Shown piece by piece: positions 1 through 8,263 of a stretch of DNA of 64,000 nt; the stretch's first letter is position 1, and every line of letters starts with the position of its first letter. The DNA is from Amycolatopsis sp. CA-128772. GTDB taxonomy: Bacteria; Actinomycetota; Actinomycetes; Mycobacteriales; Pseudonocardiaceae. The DNA lies in the NCBI RefSeq assembly GCF_002904295.1, contig NZ_PPHG01000013.1, forward strand, positions 1-64,000, given 5' to 3'. Under the pieces are notes generated by a model, which was given only the letters and a program-made list of their open reading frames with translations, ran no database searches and was not told the DNA's origin. The translations under genes were made by a program, and so were the position numbers.

Positions 1-2139
1 CGCCGGGGCGGGCGGCGGGACGGTGACCGGCGGGACCGGCGTCGGCGTCACGGCGGCGGGCGCCGTCACGGGCGGGGCCGGCGGCTCGGTGCGGTGCCGG
101 GCCGGGCGGCGCACCGGCCGCTTGAGCGGCGCGACCTCGTCGTCGGCCGTGGTCTCCGGCTCGACCGGGTTCGGCACCAGCTCCGGCTTCGGCGGGGTGA
201 TCGGCTGCTCCGGCTCGCTTTCGGCGAGCGGGGCCAGCAGGTCGGTGCGCACCAGCACGATGGCCCGGGTGCCGCCGTAGGCCGACTCCCGCAGGTGCAC
301 CTGGATGCCGTGCCGCGCGGCCAGCCGCGCGACCACGAACAGGCCCAGGCGCGGCTCGTCCGACAGCGCCATGATCCCGAAGTCCGGCGGGTCGGCCAGC
401 ATCGCGTTGATCTCTTCGGTCTGGTCCGGCTCGAGCCCGAGGCCCTGGTCCTCGACCTCGATCACGACACCCTTGCCGACCACGTTGCCGCGGATCTCGA
501 CCCGCGACTGCGGCGGCGAGAACGACGTCGCGTTGTCGATCAGCTCGGCGAGCAGGTGCACGAGGTCGCCGACGACCGGGCCGCGGATGGCGATCTGCGG
601 CAGCACCGCCGTCTTGACCCGCGCGAAGTCTTCGGTCTCGGCGGACGCGCCGCGGACCAGCTCGGCCAGCCCGACCGGGTTGCGCCACTGGCGGCCCGGC
701 TGGCCGCCGCCGAGGATGATCAGGTTCTCGGCGTTGCGGCGGGCGCGGGTGGAGAGGTGGTCCAGCTGGAACAGCGTGTCCAGCTGCTCCGGGTCCTCCT
801 GCTTGCGCTCGGCCTGGTCGAGCACCTTGAGCTGGCGGTGCACGATGACCTGGCTGCGGTGGGCGATGTTGAGGAACACCGCCTTGGTGCCCTCCTTGGT
901 CTTCGCCTCGTCGATGGCGGCCGCGATGGCGGTCTGCTGCGCCTTGTTGAACGCGTCGGCGACCTGGCCGATCTCGTCGGTGCCGTGGTCGAGGAAGTGA
1001 CCGCCCTCTTCGAGGTCGACGGGCTCGCCCGCCTGGACCCGGGCGACCAGCTCGGGCAGCCGGACCTCGGCCGCGTCGAGGGTGTCCTCGCGCAGCCGGT
1101 GCAGCCGGCCGATGAGCCGGTTCGACAGCCGGACGGCGACGAAGACCACGAAAACCGCGAACAGGACGGCGATCACACCGGCGATCAGCGACTCGGTGAA
1201 CGTCGAGTCGGCGTCGTCGATCGCGGCCTGGCTGGCGTTCGAGCTCTGCAGGACGAAGATGCCCATCAGCGCGTCGCCGACCTGGCGGGCGGCCGCGCGC
1301 CACTGGTCCTGCGGCACCGGCAGCTTCGACAGGTCGCCGCGCAGGAACGCGGTCTCGACCTGGTTCACCGTCTGCCACGGCTGGCTGGCCAGCAGCTGGT
1401 CGTACTTGGCCTTGACGTCGGGGATCATCTTCGGCGCCGACGCGTCGAGCTGGGCGTGGTAGGCACCGACCTGGCCGACGTAGGCGCGGAAGTCGTCGTT
1501 CGTGAGGCCGCCCGCGGCGAGCCCGGCGGCGGCGAGCGCGTCACTGCGCTGCATCGCGTCGGCCGCGGTGAACAGCGGGATGGCGGTCAGCCGGTCGAAC
1601 GCGTTCTGCGCACCACGGGCGTTCTGCGCCAGCCCGGCGACGCCGTCGGTGAACTGGTCGAACAGCCGGTTGTAGTAGGTGAACGCCTGGCTGATCTGCA
1701 TCTGGCCGCTGTCGACCGCCTGCCGGGTCTGCGGCAGCTGCTGGAACAGCCCGAAGAACGTGGCGATGTTCTTCTGCACGCTCGGCGGGGTGTTGTCGTA
1801 GTCGGCGAAGTTGTCGCGGAGGTTCTCGATCTCCTTCGCGGCGGTCGCGTCCGTCTTCGGGCGGACGGCCGCGAGCACGGCGCGCTGGTTGCTCTGGCCG
1901 GCCAGCAGGCTCAGCGTCGCCTGGCGCTCCTGCTGGAGCGCGGCGAAGAACGGGATCGCGGGGGCTTCCGAGTTCCGGATGCGGCTGGTGTAATCACGAG
2001 CGGTGACCGCGTCGTAGATGAGGTAGCCCGCGAGGGCCACGCCGACCAGCAGCAGGGCCACACTGGGGATCAGCGCGATCGTGAGCACGCGCTTCCGAAT
2101 CGAGGATCCCCGGTTGCGTCGAAGAGAAATCTGCTTCAC
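1..2139 (-). CDS. Nitrate/nitrite-sensing (NIT) domain histidine kinase, 3' end cut off by the window
   Basis: Membrane sensor kinase resembling the conservon-type (CvnA-like) kinases of actinomycetes. 713 codons are visible and no stop is reached. A first membrane helix lies near residues 18-42, followed by a helical extracytoplasmic region matching NIT domains, a second helix near 317-338 and a HAMP-like linker. The phosphoacceptor region is RRNAENLIILGG, preceded by LDHLSTRA, near residue 456. The ATP-binding domain has an N box (ELIDNATSFSPP, near 531), a G1 box (EDQGLGL, near 563) and a GGT segment near 621. After residue 640 the protein becomes proline-rich. The GTG start opens VKQISLRRN, with GGAAGG upstream. 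In other actinomycetes such kinases sit with roadblock, DUF742 and GTPase genes; those would lie beyond the left edge. The input signal is unknown. Confidence 0.9.
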   Translation of the reverse strand, partial: MKQISLRRNRGSSIRKRVLTIALIPSVALLLVGVALAGYLIYDAVTARDYTSRIRNSEAPAIPFFAALQQERQATLSLLAGQSNQRAVLAAVRPKTDATAAKEIENLRDNFADYDNTPPSVQKNIATFFGLFQQLPQTRQAVDSGQMQISQAFTYYNRLFDQFTDGVAGLAQNARGAQNAFDRLTAIPLFTAADAMQRSDALAAAGLAAGGLTNDDFRAYVGQVGAYHAQLDASAPKMIPDVKAKYDQLLASQPWQTVNQVETAFLRGDLSKLPVPQDQWRAAARQVGDALMGIFVLQSSNASQAAIDDADSTFTESLIAGVIAVLFAVFVVFVAVRLSNRLIGRLHRLREDTLDAAEVRLPELVARVQAGEPVDLEEGGHFLDHGTDEIGQVADAFNKAQQTAIAAAIDEAKTKEGTKAVFLNIAHRSQVIVHRQLKVLDQAERKQEDPEQLDTLFQLDHLSTRARRNAENLIILGGGQPGRQWRNPVGLAELVRGASAETEDFARVKTAVLPQIAIRGPVVGDLVHLLAELIDNATSFSPPQSRVEIRGNVVGKGVVIEVEDQGLGLEPDQTEEINAMLADPPDFGIMALSDEPRLGLFVVARLAARHGIQVHLRESAYGGTRAIVLVRTDLLAPLAESEPEQPITPPKPELVPNPVEPETTADDEVAPLKRPVRRPARHRTEPPAPPVTAPAAVTPTPVPPVTVPPPAPA

Positions 2140-2686
2140 CTGGGTCCGTTTTCCTTCCGGCAGTACATGGTTTCGGGTCGCCCGAGGTGGTCTGCACCCG
2201 GATTCCGACCAGCCGGATCAACATCACCGTGGTCTGCTTCGCCCGCGACGACGTTAGGCAGCCCTCCAGGGCGCGTCAAGTCCGTGGCGAGAACGTGATC
2301 TTGAACCGGTGACCCGTCCACACTTGCTGCCTGCGCTTCGAAAGTCCACCACCGCAAGTCGTGACTTTCATCGCAGGGCCACTTCGGTTCCCCGCACGGA
2401 TGTGAGTACTGGAAGCGCTCCCGGTTCCGCTGCGCGTCCGGGCCGGCACCCTCTACGTACGACAGCGCCGGATCGTTCGGTGACAAACATCACGGACCTC
2501 CGCGCGGACCACCGCACACCGCGTTCGTCCGGAGTAGACAGCCGCGGGAAAGCGGAATGCGCAGGATCGGCAAAGAAGGCCGCGGATTCATCGGCTGCCG
2601 GGGCGGAATTCCCGTTATTCCGCATACGCGCTCGGCCGATCACCCGCCGTCGCGCCGAAACCGGTTCCGCGGCGCCGCCGGCCCGG
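2140..2686. other. 547-bp intergenic region, no gene seen
   Basis: This is the upstream region of the leftward histidine kinase and the downstream region of the leftward TenA-like gene. Open frames here have no family resemblance or ribosome site. A 7-bp inverted repeat (GAAAGTC 2340-2346 / GACTTTC 2363-2369) is the only structure I noticed; it could be an operator. The kinase promoter should lie here but I cannot place it. Confidence 0.5.
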
Positions 2687-3343
2687 TCAGCCCGGGAACT
2701 CGTCGGCGAGGGTATTCCAGAACAGCAGCTCGTAGCTCTGGAACAGCCGGGCGCAGCGGTGCGCCTCGCGCTCGTCGAGCCGCCGCGCGTCGAGCCCCGC
2801 CTGGATCGCGGCCAGCGCTTGTTCTTCTATTTCCGGGACGTCAGCGGCAAAAAAGTCGAAGAACGCGCACTGCGCATCGGTGAAGCCGTAGTGCCGGCGC
2901 ATGCCGGCGGCGACGTCCCGGCAGTACCGGCCGAAGGCGGAGAAGTTGGCGAAGATCCCCGCCGCGGTCGCCGACGACTCGCCGTTCAGCGCGAGCCAGG
3001 CGACGTAGGCCGGGTACGCCTGGCAGCCCGCGCGCGGCCGTTCTTTCCCATGGTCCGGACCAGTCGCCGCCAGCAACGCGTCCAGCATCCCGTTCGCCTG
3101 CTGCTCGCCCGGCGCGAGCCCGCCGAAGAAGGTGCGCGCGTCCGGTTCGTCGGCCCGCGCGGCCAAGGCGTGGAAGCTCCGCCAGTCGCTCGAGGTGATC
3201 AGCTTCTCCTCGGCGGCGAGCGCGGCGAACACCGCGCGCGGCGCCCGGCCGGCGGTGATCAGCGGGACGAGCCGGTTGTCGCCGTCGCGCGGCGCGAGTT
3301 CGGCCTGGATCTTCACGAGCAGTTCACGAGCAGACCGCGTCAT
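2687..3343 (-). CDS. TenA/PqqC-like protein with heme-oxygenase-type helical fold
   Basis: 218 residues, all helical in appearance and without membrane segments. The pattern (AEEKLITSSDWRSFHALAAR near the N-terminus, then GRYCRDVAAGMRRHYGF, ending LFQSYELLFWNTLADEF) resembles the TenA/THI-4/PqqC superfamily. That superfamily includes thiaminase II and uncharacterised actinobacterial proteins often labelled TenA regulators. No thiamine genes are nearby, so a role in thiamine salvage is not supported by context. ATG start with a G-rich stretch upstream. The family call is moderate; the substrate is unknown. Confidence 0.65.
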   Translation of the reverse strand: MTRSARELLVKIQAELAPRDGDNRLVPLITAGRAPRAVFAALAAEEKLITSSDWRSFHALAARADEPDARTFFGGLAPGEQQANGMLDALLAATGPDHGKERPRAGCQAYPAYVAWLALNGESSATAAGIFANFSAFGRYCRDVAAGMRRHYGFTDAQCAFFDFFAADVPEIEEQALAAIQAGLDARRLDEREAHRCARLFQSYELLFWNTLADEFPG

Positions 3344-3541
3344 CGGTTCCCCCCTGGCGTCCGTGGCCCCTTCATTGAAGCGCGGATCGCGCGCGGCCGC
3401 CCGTGTACACAGTGGACACTCGTGGGGGCCTGACCGCTATGTCCGTTTCCCCGGCGACGCTTGACGTGGCCGCGATTCTCTATCCACCCGAGCCGGGAGC
3501 CCCTACAGTGTGGCCATCCGCAGCTTTCGAGGAGGCCAGCG

Positions 3542-5398
3542 TTGACCACCCCGTCCGTCGCCGAGCAGACCGAAGGCCAGACGATCCCGCGGCTGCTGCA
3601 CCGCAACGCGGTCGACTACCCGGACCTGCCGGCGATCACCTCGCTCGACATCGAAGGGCACCCGACGCTGAGCTGGCGGGAGTTCCGCACCGCCATCGCC
3701 GAGGTCTCCCGCGGGCTGGCCGGGCTCGGGCTCGCCCCGCGCGACCGGCTGCTGATCATGGCGCCCGGCTGTCCGGACCACATCGTCGCCGACCTCGCCG
3801 CGACGCACCTGGCCACCATCCCCTGCACGGCCTACGCCACCCTCAGCCCGGACCAGATCCGGTTCGTCGCGAGGCACAGCGCGGCGCCGGTCGTGGTGCT
3901 CGGCGGCGAGAACGAGCTGGCGCGCTGGCGCCCGGTGCTCGACGACCTCCCGGCGCTGCGGCACATCGTCGTGCTGGACGAGGCCGCGATCCCCGAAGGC
4001 GACGACCGCTTCCTCTCCTTCGCCGAGCTCCGCGCCCGGGGCCGGGAAGCGCTTGCCGACGACCCGGAGGCGTTCGAACGGTCGTGGCCGGAGATCAAGC
4101 CGGACGACCCGCTGTCCATGATCTACACCTCCGGTACCACCGGTGACCCCAAGGGCGTCGTCCTTTCCCACCGCAACGCGATCCACCAGGCGTACGCGGT
4201 CACCGAACTGCACCACCCGCCGATGCACGCGACGAACATCGCGTACCTCCCGCTCGCGCACATCGCCGAGCGCGAGCTGTCGATCTACCTGCCGATCGTC
4301 TGGGCCGGGCACGTGCACACCCTCGCCGACCCGTCCGGCGTCGTCGGCGCGCTCGGCCAGGTGCACCCGCAGAGCTTCTTCGGCGTCCCGCGCGTGTGGG
4401 AGAAGATGGTCGCCGGGCTCAAGAACATGCTCGCCGGCGTGCCGGAGGACCGGCGCACCGCGCTGCTGCAGGCGAACGAGCTGCTGCAGCAGGGCTACAA
4501 ACTGCGCAGCGCCGGGAAGCCGGTGCCCGCGGAGCTGGCCGAAAAGATCCGGCAGACCGACGAGGCCGCCCTGGCCCCGGTGCGCGCGCTGCTCGGGCTG
4601 GACAAGGTGCTCGTCGCCTCCAGCGGGGCGGCCGCCCTCCCGGTGGAGATCATCTACTTCATCGCCGGCCTCGGCATCGAGATCTGCGAGGTCTGGGGCC
4701 TGTCCGAGACGACCGGCGCGGCGACGTCGAACTCCGGTTCGGACTTCCGCGCGGGCACCGTCGGCAAGCCCCTCGACGGCGTCGAGGTGAAGGTCGCCGA
4801 AGACGGCGAACTGCTGGTCCGCGGCCCGATCGTGTTCCTCGGCTACCTCCAGGAGGACGGCACGATCGCCGACGCCACCGACGCCGACGGCTGGTACGCG
4901 ACCGGCGACATCGGCACGATCGACGAAGACGGCTTCGTGACGATCACCGACCGCAAGAAGGAACTGATCATCACCTCGAGCGGCAAGAACATCGCGCCGA
5001 CCCGCATCGAGGGCCTGCTCAAGGAGCACCCGCTGATCGGCCAGGCGGTCGCGGTCGGCGACGACCGTCCGTACGTGACGGCCCTGATCGTCATCGACGA
5101 CGAGATCGCCCCCGGCTGGGCCGCGGCCAACGGCGTCGAGGCGGCCCCGGACGAGCTGGCGACGCACCCGGCGGTCCGCGCGGAGCTCGAGCGCGCGGTC
5201 GAGTCGGCGAACAGCCGGCTCGCGCGGATCGAGCAGATCAAGCGCTACCACGTGCTCCCGAAGACGTGGACGCCCGAATCCGGCGAGCTGACCCCGACGC
5301 TCAAGCTCAAGCGCCGGGTCATCAACGACCGCTACTCGGCCGACATCGAAGCCCTCTACGCCGCGGTCCGCGACCCCGAGCCGGCCGCCGGCGCGTAG
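3542..5398 (+). CDS. Long-chain fatty acid-CoA ligase (AMP-forming, FadD15-like)
   Basis: Activates fatty acids to acyl-CoA through an acyl-AMP intermediate in the cytoplasm. 618 residues, typical for long-chain ligases. The ANL-family phosphate loop is IYTSGTTGDPKGVVLSHRN near residue 193. The adenylate motif DGWYATGDIG is near 450 and the hinge DRKKELI near 470, followed by the catalytic GKNIAPTRIE segment. I chose the TTG start because GAGGAGG (3529-3535) lies 6-7 nt before it; longer in-frame starts have no such site. It converges on the short-chain dehydrogenase across a long palindrome. Chain-length specificity cannot be read from sequence. Confidence 0.93.
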   Translation: MTTPSVAEQTEGQTIPRLLHRNAVDYPDLPAITSLDIEGHPTLSWREFRTAIAEVSRGLAGLGLAPRDRLLIMAPGCPDHIVADLAATHLATIPCTAYATLSPDQIRFVARHSAAPVVVLGGENELARWRPVLDDLPALRHIVVLDEAAIPEGDDRFLSFAELRARGREALADDPEAFERSWPEIKPDDPLSMIYTSGTTGDPKGVVLSHRNAIHQAYAVTELHHPPMHATNIAYLPLAHIAERELSIYLPIVWAGHVHTLADPSGVVGALGQVHPQSFFGVPRVWEKMVAGLKNMLAGVPEDRRTALLQANELLQQGYKLRSAGKPVPAELAEKIRQTDEAALAPVRALLGLDKVLVASSGAAALPVEIIYFIAGLGIEICEVWGLSETTGAATSNSGSDFRAGTVGKPLDGVEVKVAEDGELLVRGPIVFLGYLQEDGTIADATDADGWYATGDIGTIDEDGFVTITDRKKELIITSSGKNIAPTRIEGLLKEHPLIGQAVAVGDDRPYVTALIVIDDEIAPGWAAANGVEAAPDELATHPAVRAELERAVESANSRLARIEQIKRYHVLPKTWTPESGELTPTLKLKRRVINDRYSADIEALYAAVRDPEPAAGA

Positions 5399-5408
5399 CC
5401 CCAAGCGC

Positions 5409-5487
5409 CCCAATGTGGCGTTCGGTGCGTCCAACGCACCGAACGCCACATTGGGTGCGTTGGACGCAACCAACGCCACATTGGGGC
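5409..5487. terminator. 22-bp perfect palindrome plus a third half-copy, bidirectional terminator candidate
   Basis: Arms 5409-5430 and 5434-5455 are exact reverse complements with a 3-nt loop. A third copy of the right arm's word AACGCCACATTGGG follows at 5473-5486 and could pair with the left arm instead. It lies between two convergent stops, where a shared terminator is expected, but there is no T-tract on either side. Confidence 0.75.
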
Positions 5488-5494
5488 GTTCGGG

Positions 5495-6391
5495 TCAGGC
5501 GGTGCGGGGGGAGGTGTCCGTCCACTTGCGCAGGCGCGGCGGGACGCGCTTCTCCAGGCCGTAGTTCTCCAGGTGGGCGGAGAACACCTCGTCGAACGCC
5601 TTCTGCACGGTCTCGGTGTCCCACACCGGGCGCTCGAGGATCGGCTGCTTGAGGAACGGCTGGCCCATCACGTGCAGCTGCGGGCCGTTGCACCGGATCA
5701 TCTGCCCGGTGATGCCGTCCGAACCGGCGCCGAGCAGGAACAGCACGACCGGCGCGATCCGCGCCGGCGTGCGGTCCGGCGGGCAGGCGCGCAGGGACCG
5801 CTCGGACTTCCACACCATGCGCGTGTGCGCCAGCGGGCAGACGGCGTTGACGCGGATCCCGACGTCCTCGAGGTCGAGCGCCCACGAGTAGGTCAGGGAC
5901 GCGACCGCACCCTTGCTCGCCGCGTACACGCCGAGCTTGCGCTGTCCGAGCGAAGCGCCCGAGGAGATGTTGACGATCGAGCCGCCGGTGCCCGCGTCGA
6001 CCATCGCCTTGATCGCGGCCAGCCCGGTGTTCACCACGCCGAGGACGTTGACCGCGACCAGCTCCCGCGCCTGCTCGGCGTCGTCCTCCCAGGGCAGGGC
6101 CTCGTAGTTCAGGCCGGCGTTGTTGACCAGCCCGTCGATCCCGCCGAACTCCTTGACGCACAGGTCGACGATCTCCTGCGCCTCGCCCGCGTCGGCGACG
6201 CTGTGCCCGCTCGCGACGGCGCGGCCGCCGTGCGCCCGGATGGTCTCCGCCGTCCGCGCCGCCAGCTCCGCGTCGACGTCGTTGACGACCACCGCCCCGC
6301 CCGCCCGCCCGACGTGCACCGCGAACGCCTCGCCCAGTCCCCGCCCGGCCCCGGTCACCACGACCGCCTTGCCCTGCATCAACCCGTCCAT
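5495..6391 (-). CDS. Short-chain dehydrogenase/reductase, cofactor NAD(P)
   Basis: 298 residues. The Rossmann nucleotide-binding motif TGAGRGLG is near the N-terminus, followed by NNAG (structural Asn), the catalytic Ser region VNISSGAS and the YAASKG Tyr-Lys pair. All four elements of the classical SDR active site are present. After residue 250 it has a longer C-terminal tail than the shortest SDRs, a length seen in multifunctional 17-beta-HSD-type members. Start ATG 6391 has GGAG 5 nt upstream; a second ATG at 6379 is possible. Its convergent neighbour is an acyl-CoA ligase, which suggests but does not prove lipid or steroid substrates. Confidence 0.88.
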   Translation of the reverse strand: MDGLMQGKAVVVTGAGRGLGEAFAVHVGRAGGAVVVNDVDAELAARTAETIRAHGGRAVASGHSVADAGEAQEIVDLCVKEFGGIDGLVNNAGLNYEALPWEDDAEQARELVAVNVLGVVNTGLAAIKAMVDAGTGGSIVNISSGASLGQRKLGVYAASKGAVASLTYSWALDLEDVGIRVNAVCPLAHTRMVWKSERSLRACPPDRTPARIAPVVLFLLGAGSDGITGQMIRCNGPQLHVMGQPFLKQPILERPVWDTETVQKAFDEVFSAHLENYGLEKRVPPRLRKWTDTSPRTA

Positions 6392-6728
6392 CGCTTCTCC
6401 CCGATCTGCGGCGCCGGCGGCGCGCGGTCCGTCCACCCCGGCCGGCTCTGTGTCCAGTCTTCGCCCATTCGGTCCAACCCGGCATCGGCGCCACGACGAG
6501 CGGCCGCCGCCCTGCGCCGAGCGAGCCCGGTTCGATCAGCCCGGAGGTACTCGCGGGCCGGTCACGAGGGGGTGACTGGCGGCCGCTCCGGTGACACCGG
6601 CGCGTGACCGGCGGCATACTGTCAGTGCTTTCCGGTGGTGGACCGTGACTCCACCGGACGGGGCCGTCACTGACGAGGCACAATGCGGACGGTCCATGTT
6701 CACTCGATCGGGGGACGGTGGTGACGAG

Positions 6729-7943
6729 GTGACGACGCGCGCGACACCCCGGCTGCGGGCCGTCCTGGCCAACCGGGAGTTCCGCGCGCTGTGGTTCGCC
6801 GAGACGCAGTCGATGCTCGGCGACCAGCTGACCATCGTCGCGCTGGCCATCCTGATCTTCGACCGGACCGGGTCGCCGCTGCTCTCGGCGGTCGTCTACT
6901 CCCTGACGTTCCTGCCCGCGCTCGCCGGCGGCCTCGGCCTCTCCCAGCTCGCCGACCGGTACCCGCGGCGCGCGGTGCTGGCGACCGGCTCGTTCGCGCA
7001 GGCGGTGCTGATCGGGCTGATGGCCGTGCCCGGGATGCCGATGGGCTGGCTGTTCGTCCTCTTCGTCTTCGCCCGGCTGGCGAACGCGCCGTGCAACGCG
7101 GCGCAGAACGCGCTGGGCCGGGAGATCTTCGCCGACGACGACGTCTACCTGCAGAGCCAGGACCTGCGCGGGATCACGAACAACACCGCGATGCTGGCGG
7201 GCCTGGCCGCCGGCGGCCTGCTCGTGACGAGCATCGGGACGTCGTGGGCGCTGGCCATCGACGCGGTCACGTTCGTGATCGCCACCGTCGCCGTGCGGCT
7301 GCTGGTGCTGCGGCGCCCGGCCGCCGGGGCCGGGGGTGCCCCGTGGTTCGGCGCCGTCCGGCAGGTTTTCGGCGACGAACGGCTGCGGGTGCTGCTCTAC
7401 CTGTCCTGGCTCGTCGGGCTCGCGGTGATCCCGGAGGGCCTCGCCGCGCCGCTCGCCGCCCAGCTGGGCGCGGGCGACCAGGCGGTCGGCTGGCTGCTGG
7501 CCGCCGATCCGCTGGGTTTCGTCGTCGGGACGTTCCTGCTGTCGCGGTTCGTCTCGACGGAACACCGCCGCAAGCTGCTGGGCCTGCTGGCCGCCCTGCC
7601 GCTGGCCGCGCTCGCGGCCTTCGCGCTGAAGCCGAACCTGGCGGTCGCGCTGGTCCTGCTCGCGCTGGCCGGGGCGACCGGCGCGTACGTCATCACGGTT
7701 ACGGCCACGTTCATCACGTGGGTGCCCAACGACATCCGGGGCAGCGCCGGCGGGCTCTACCGGACGGGGCTGCGGGTCGCGCAGGGCCTGGGGGTGGGGG
7801 CCGGCGGGCTGGTCGCGCAGGCGCTCGGTTCGGCGAACGCGACCATTGCGCTCGCGGGGGCGGTGGGACTGCTCGTGGCCGTCCCGGTCGCGTTGTCCTG
7901 GCGCCGGGTCGGGAGTGCGGCACCGGAGCCGGGGTCGTCATGA
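6729..7943 (+). CDS. Major facilitator superfamily transporter
   Basis: 404 residues with about 12 hydrophobic helices. It has the loop 2-3 signature region (SQLADRYPRRAVL) typical of MFS proteins related to macrolide-efflux-type permeases (DUF894/MFS_3). GTG 6729 begins VTTRATPRLRAVLANREFRALWFA, the usual N-terminus for this group; ATG 6696 is an alternative. A possible -10 box, CATACT, lies near 6613-6618, about 110 nt upstream. The stop TGA overlaps the ATG of a possible 25-codon ORF. Substrate unknown. Confidence 0.85.
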   Translation: MTTRATPRLRAVLANREFRALWFAETQSMLGDQLTIVALAILIFDRTGSPLLSAVVYSLTFLPALAGGLGLSQLADRYPRRAVLATGSFAQAVLIGLMAVPGMPMGWLFVLFVFARLANAPCNAAQNALGREIFADDDVYLQSQDLRGITNNTAMLAGLAAGGLLVTSIGTSWALAIDAVTFVIATVAVRLLVLRRPAAGAGGAPWFGAVRQVFGDERLRVLLYLSWLVGLAVIPEGLAAPLAAQLGAGDQAVGWLLAADPLGFVVGTFLLSRFVSTEHRRKLLGLLAALPLAALAAFALKPNLAVALVLLALAGATGAYVITVTATFITWVPNDIRGSAGGLYRTGLRVAQGLGVGAGGLVAQALGSANATIALAGAVGLLVAVPVALSWRRVGSAAPEPGSS

Positions 7944-7961
7944 ACGGTTTTTCCACGGGAT

Positions 7962-8000
7962 TCAGCCGTCACGGTTCGACATCGGTCGTCACCTCTCCGT
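7962..8000. repeat. Imperfect direct repeat, copy 1
   Basis: Matches 8058-8095 with one substitution in its first 23 bases (core CGGTTCGACATCGG), then small indels. The offset is exactly 96 bp, so both copies read in the same frame (QPSRFDIG). Confidence 0.75.
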
Positions 8001-8057
8001 GCAGGGCAAGATCATGAATGACATTCAGCTGGGGACGGCGAGCAATTCGCGTCCGAG

Positions 8058-8095
8058 TCAGCCGTCGCGGTTCGACATCGGGTCGCCACCTCCGT
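8058..8095. repeat. Imperfect direct repeat, copy 2
   Basis: Second copy of the sequence at 7962-8000. It falls inside the 31-codon ORF starting at ATG 8014. Confidence 0.75.
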
Positions 8096-8122
8096 CAAGC
8101 GAAGCATGAACAAGCGATTGAG

Positions 8123-8156
8123 CCGCGTTCGACGGTCGGTTCGACCACGAACGCGG
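8123..8156 (+). terminator. Strong hairpin downstream of the MFS gene
   Basis: Outer stem CCGCGTTCG (8123-8131) pairs with CGAACGCGG (8148-8156). Inner stem GGTCG (8134-8138) pairs with CGACC (8142-8146) around a 3-nt loop. That gives 14 base pairs with a small internal bulge and no T-tract. It could end transcription of the MFS unit or shield the GGDEF message. Confidence 0.65.
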
Positions 8157-8263
8157 GGTTCTGTTGGTGAAGGATGATACCCGGCCACGGAATGCGTCAA
8201 CACTCTGACAGGTACCGATGAGATTACTCAAGTCCCGGGCTAGGCTGGAAAGGAGGTGACCAA

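Larger units (their letters stand above)
7944..8263. other. 320-bp gap with direct repeats, tiny overlapping ORFs and a strong hairpin
   Basis: No established gene. The stretch is visibly less GC-rich than its flanks. It holds two imperfect copies of a ~38-bp sequence, a run of tiny ORFs chained by ATGA overlaps (ATG at 7940, 8014 and 8106), a long hairpin at 8123-8156 and the ribosome site of the GGDEF gene. It may be a leader or small-RNA region, or simply decayed sequence. Confidence 0.5.

Noticed and set aside
94..2298. A 734-codon plus-strand frame over the histidine kinase
   Set aside because: The minus-strand frame contains the N and G1 boxes; the plus frame is low-complexity antisense.
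3503..5479. A 658-codon minus-strand open frame over the acyl-CoA ligase
   Set aside because: Antisense shadow with Asp/Arg/Val-biased composition and no domain; the plus-strand frame has all ANL motifs.
7846..8109. An 87-codon gene overlapping the MFS 3' end
   Set aside because: The first two thirds are the out-of-frame MFS tail; only the last 31 codons have a plausible start, treated as a low-confidence small ORF.
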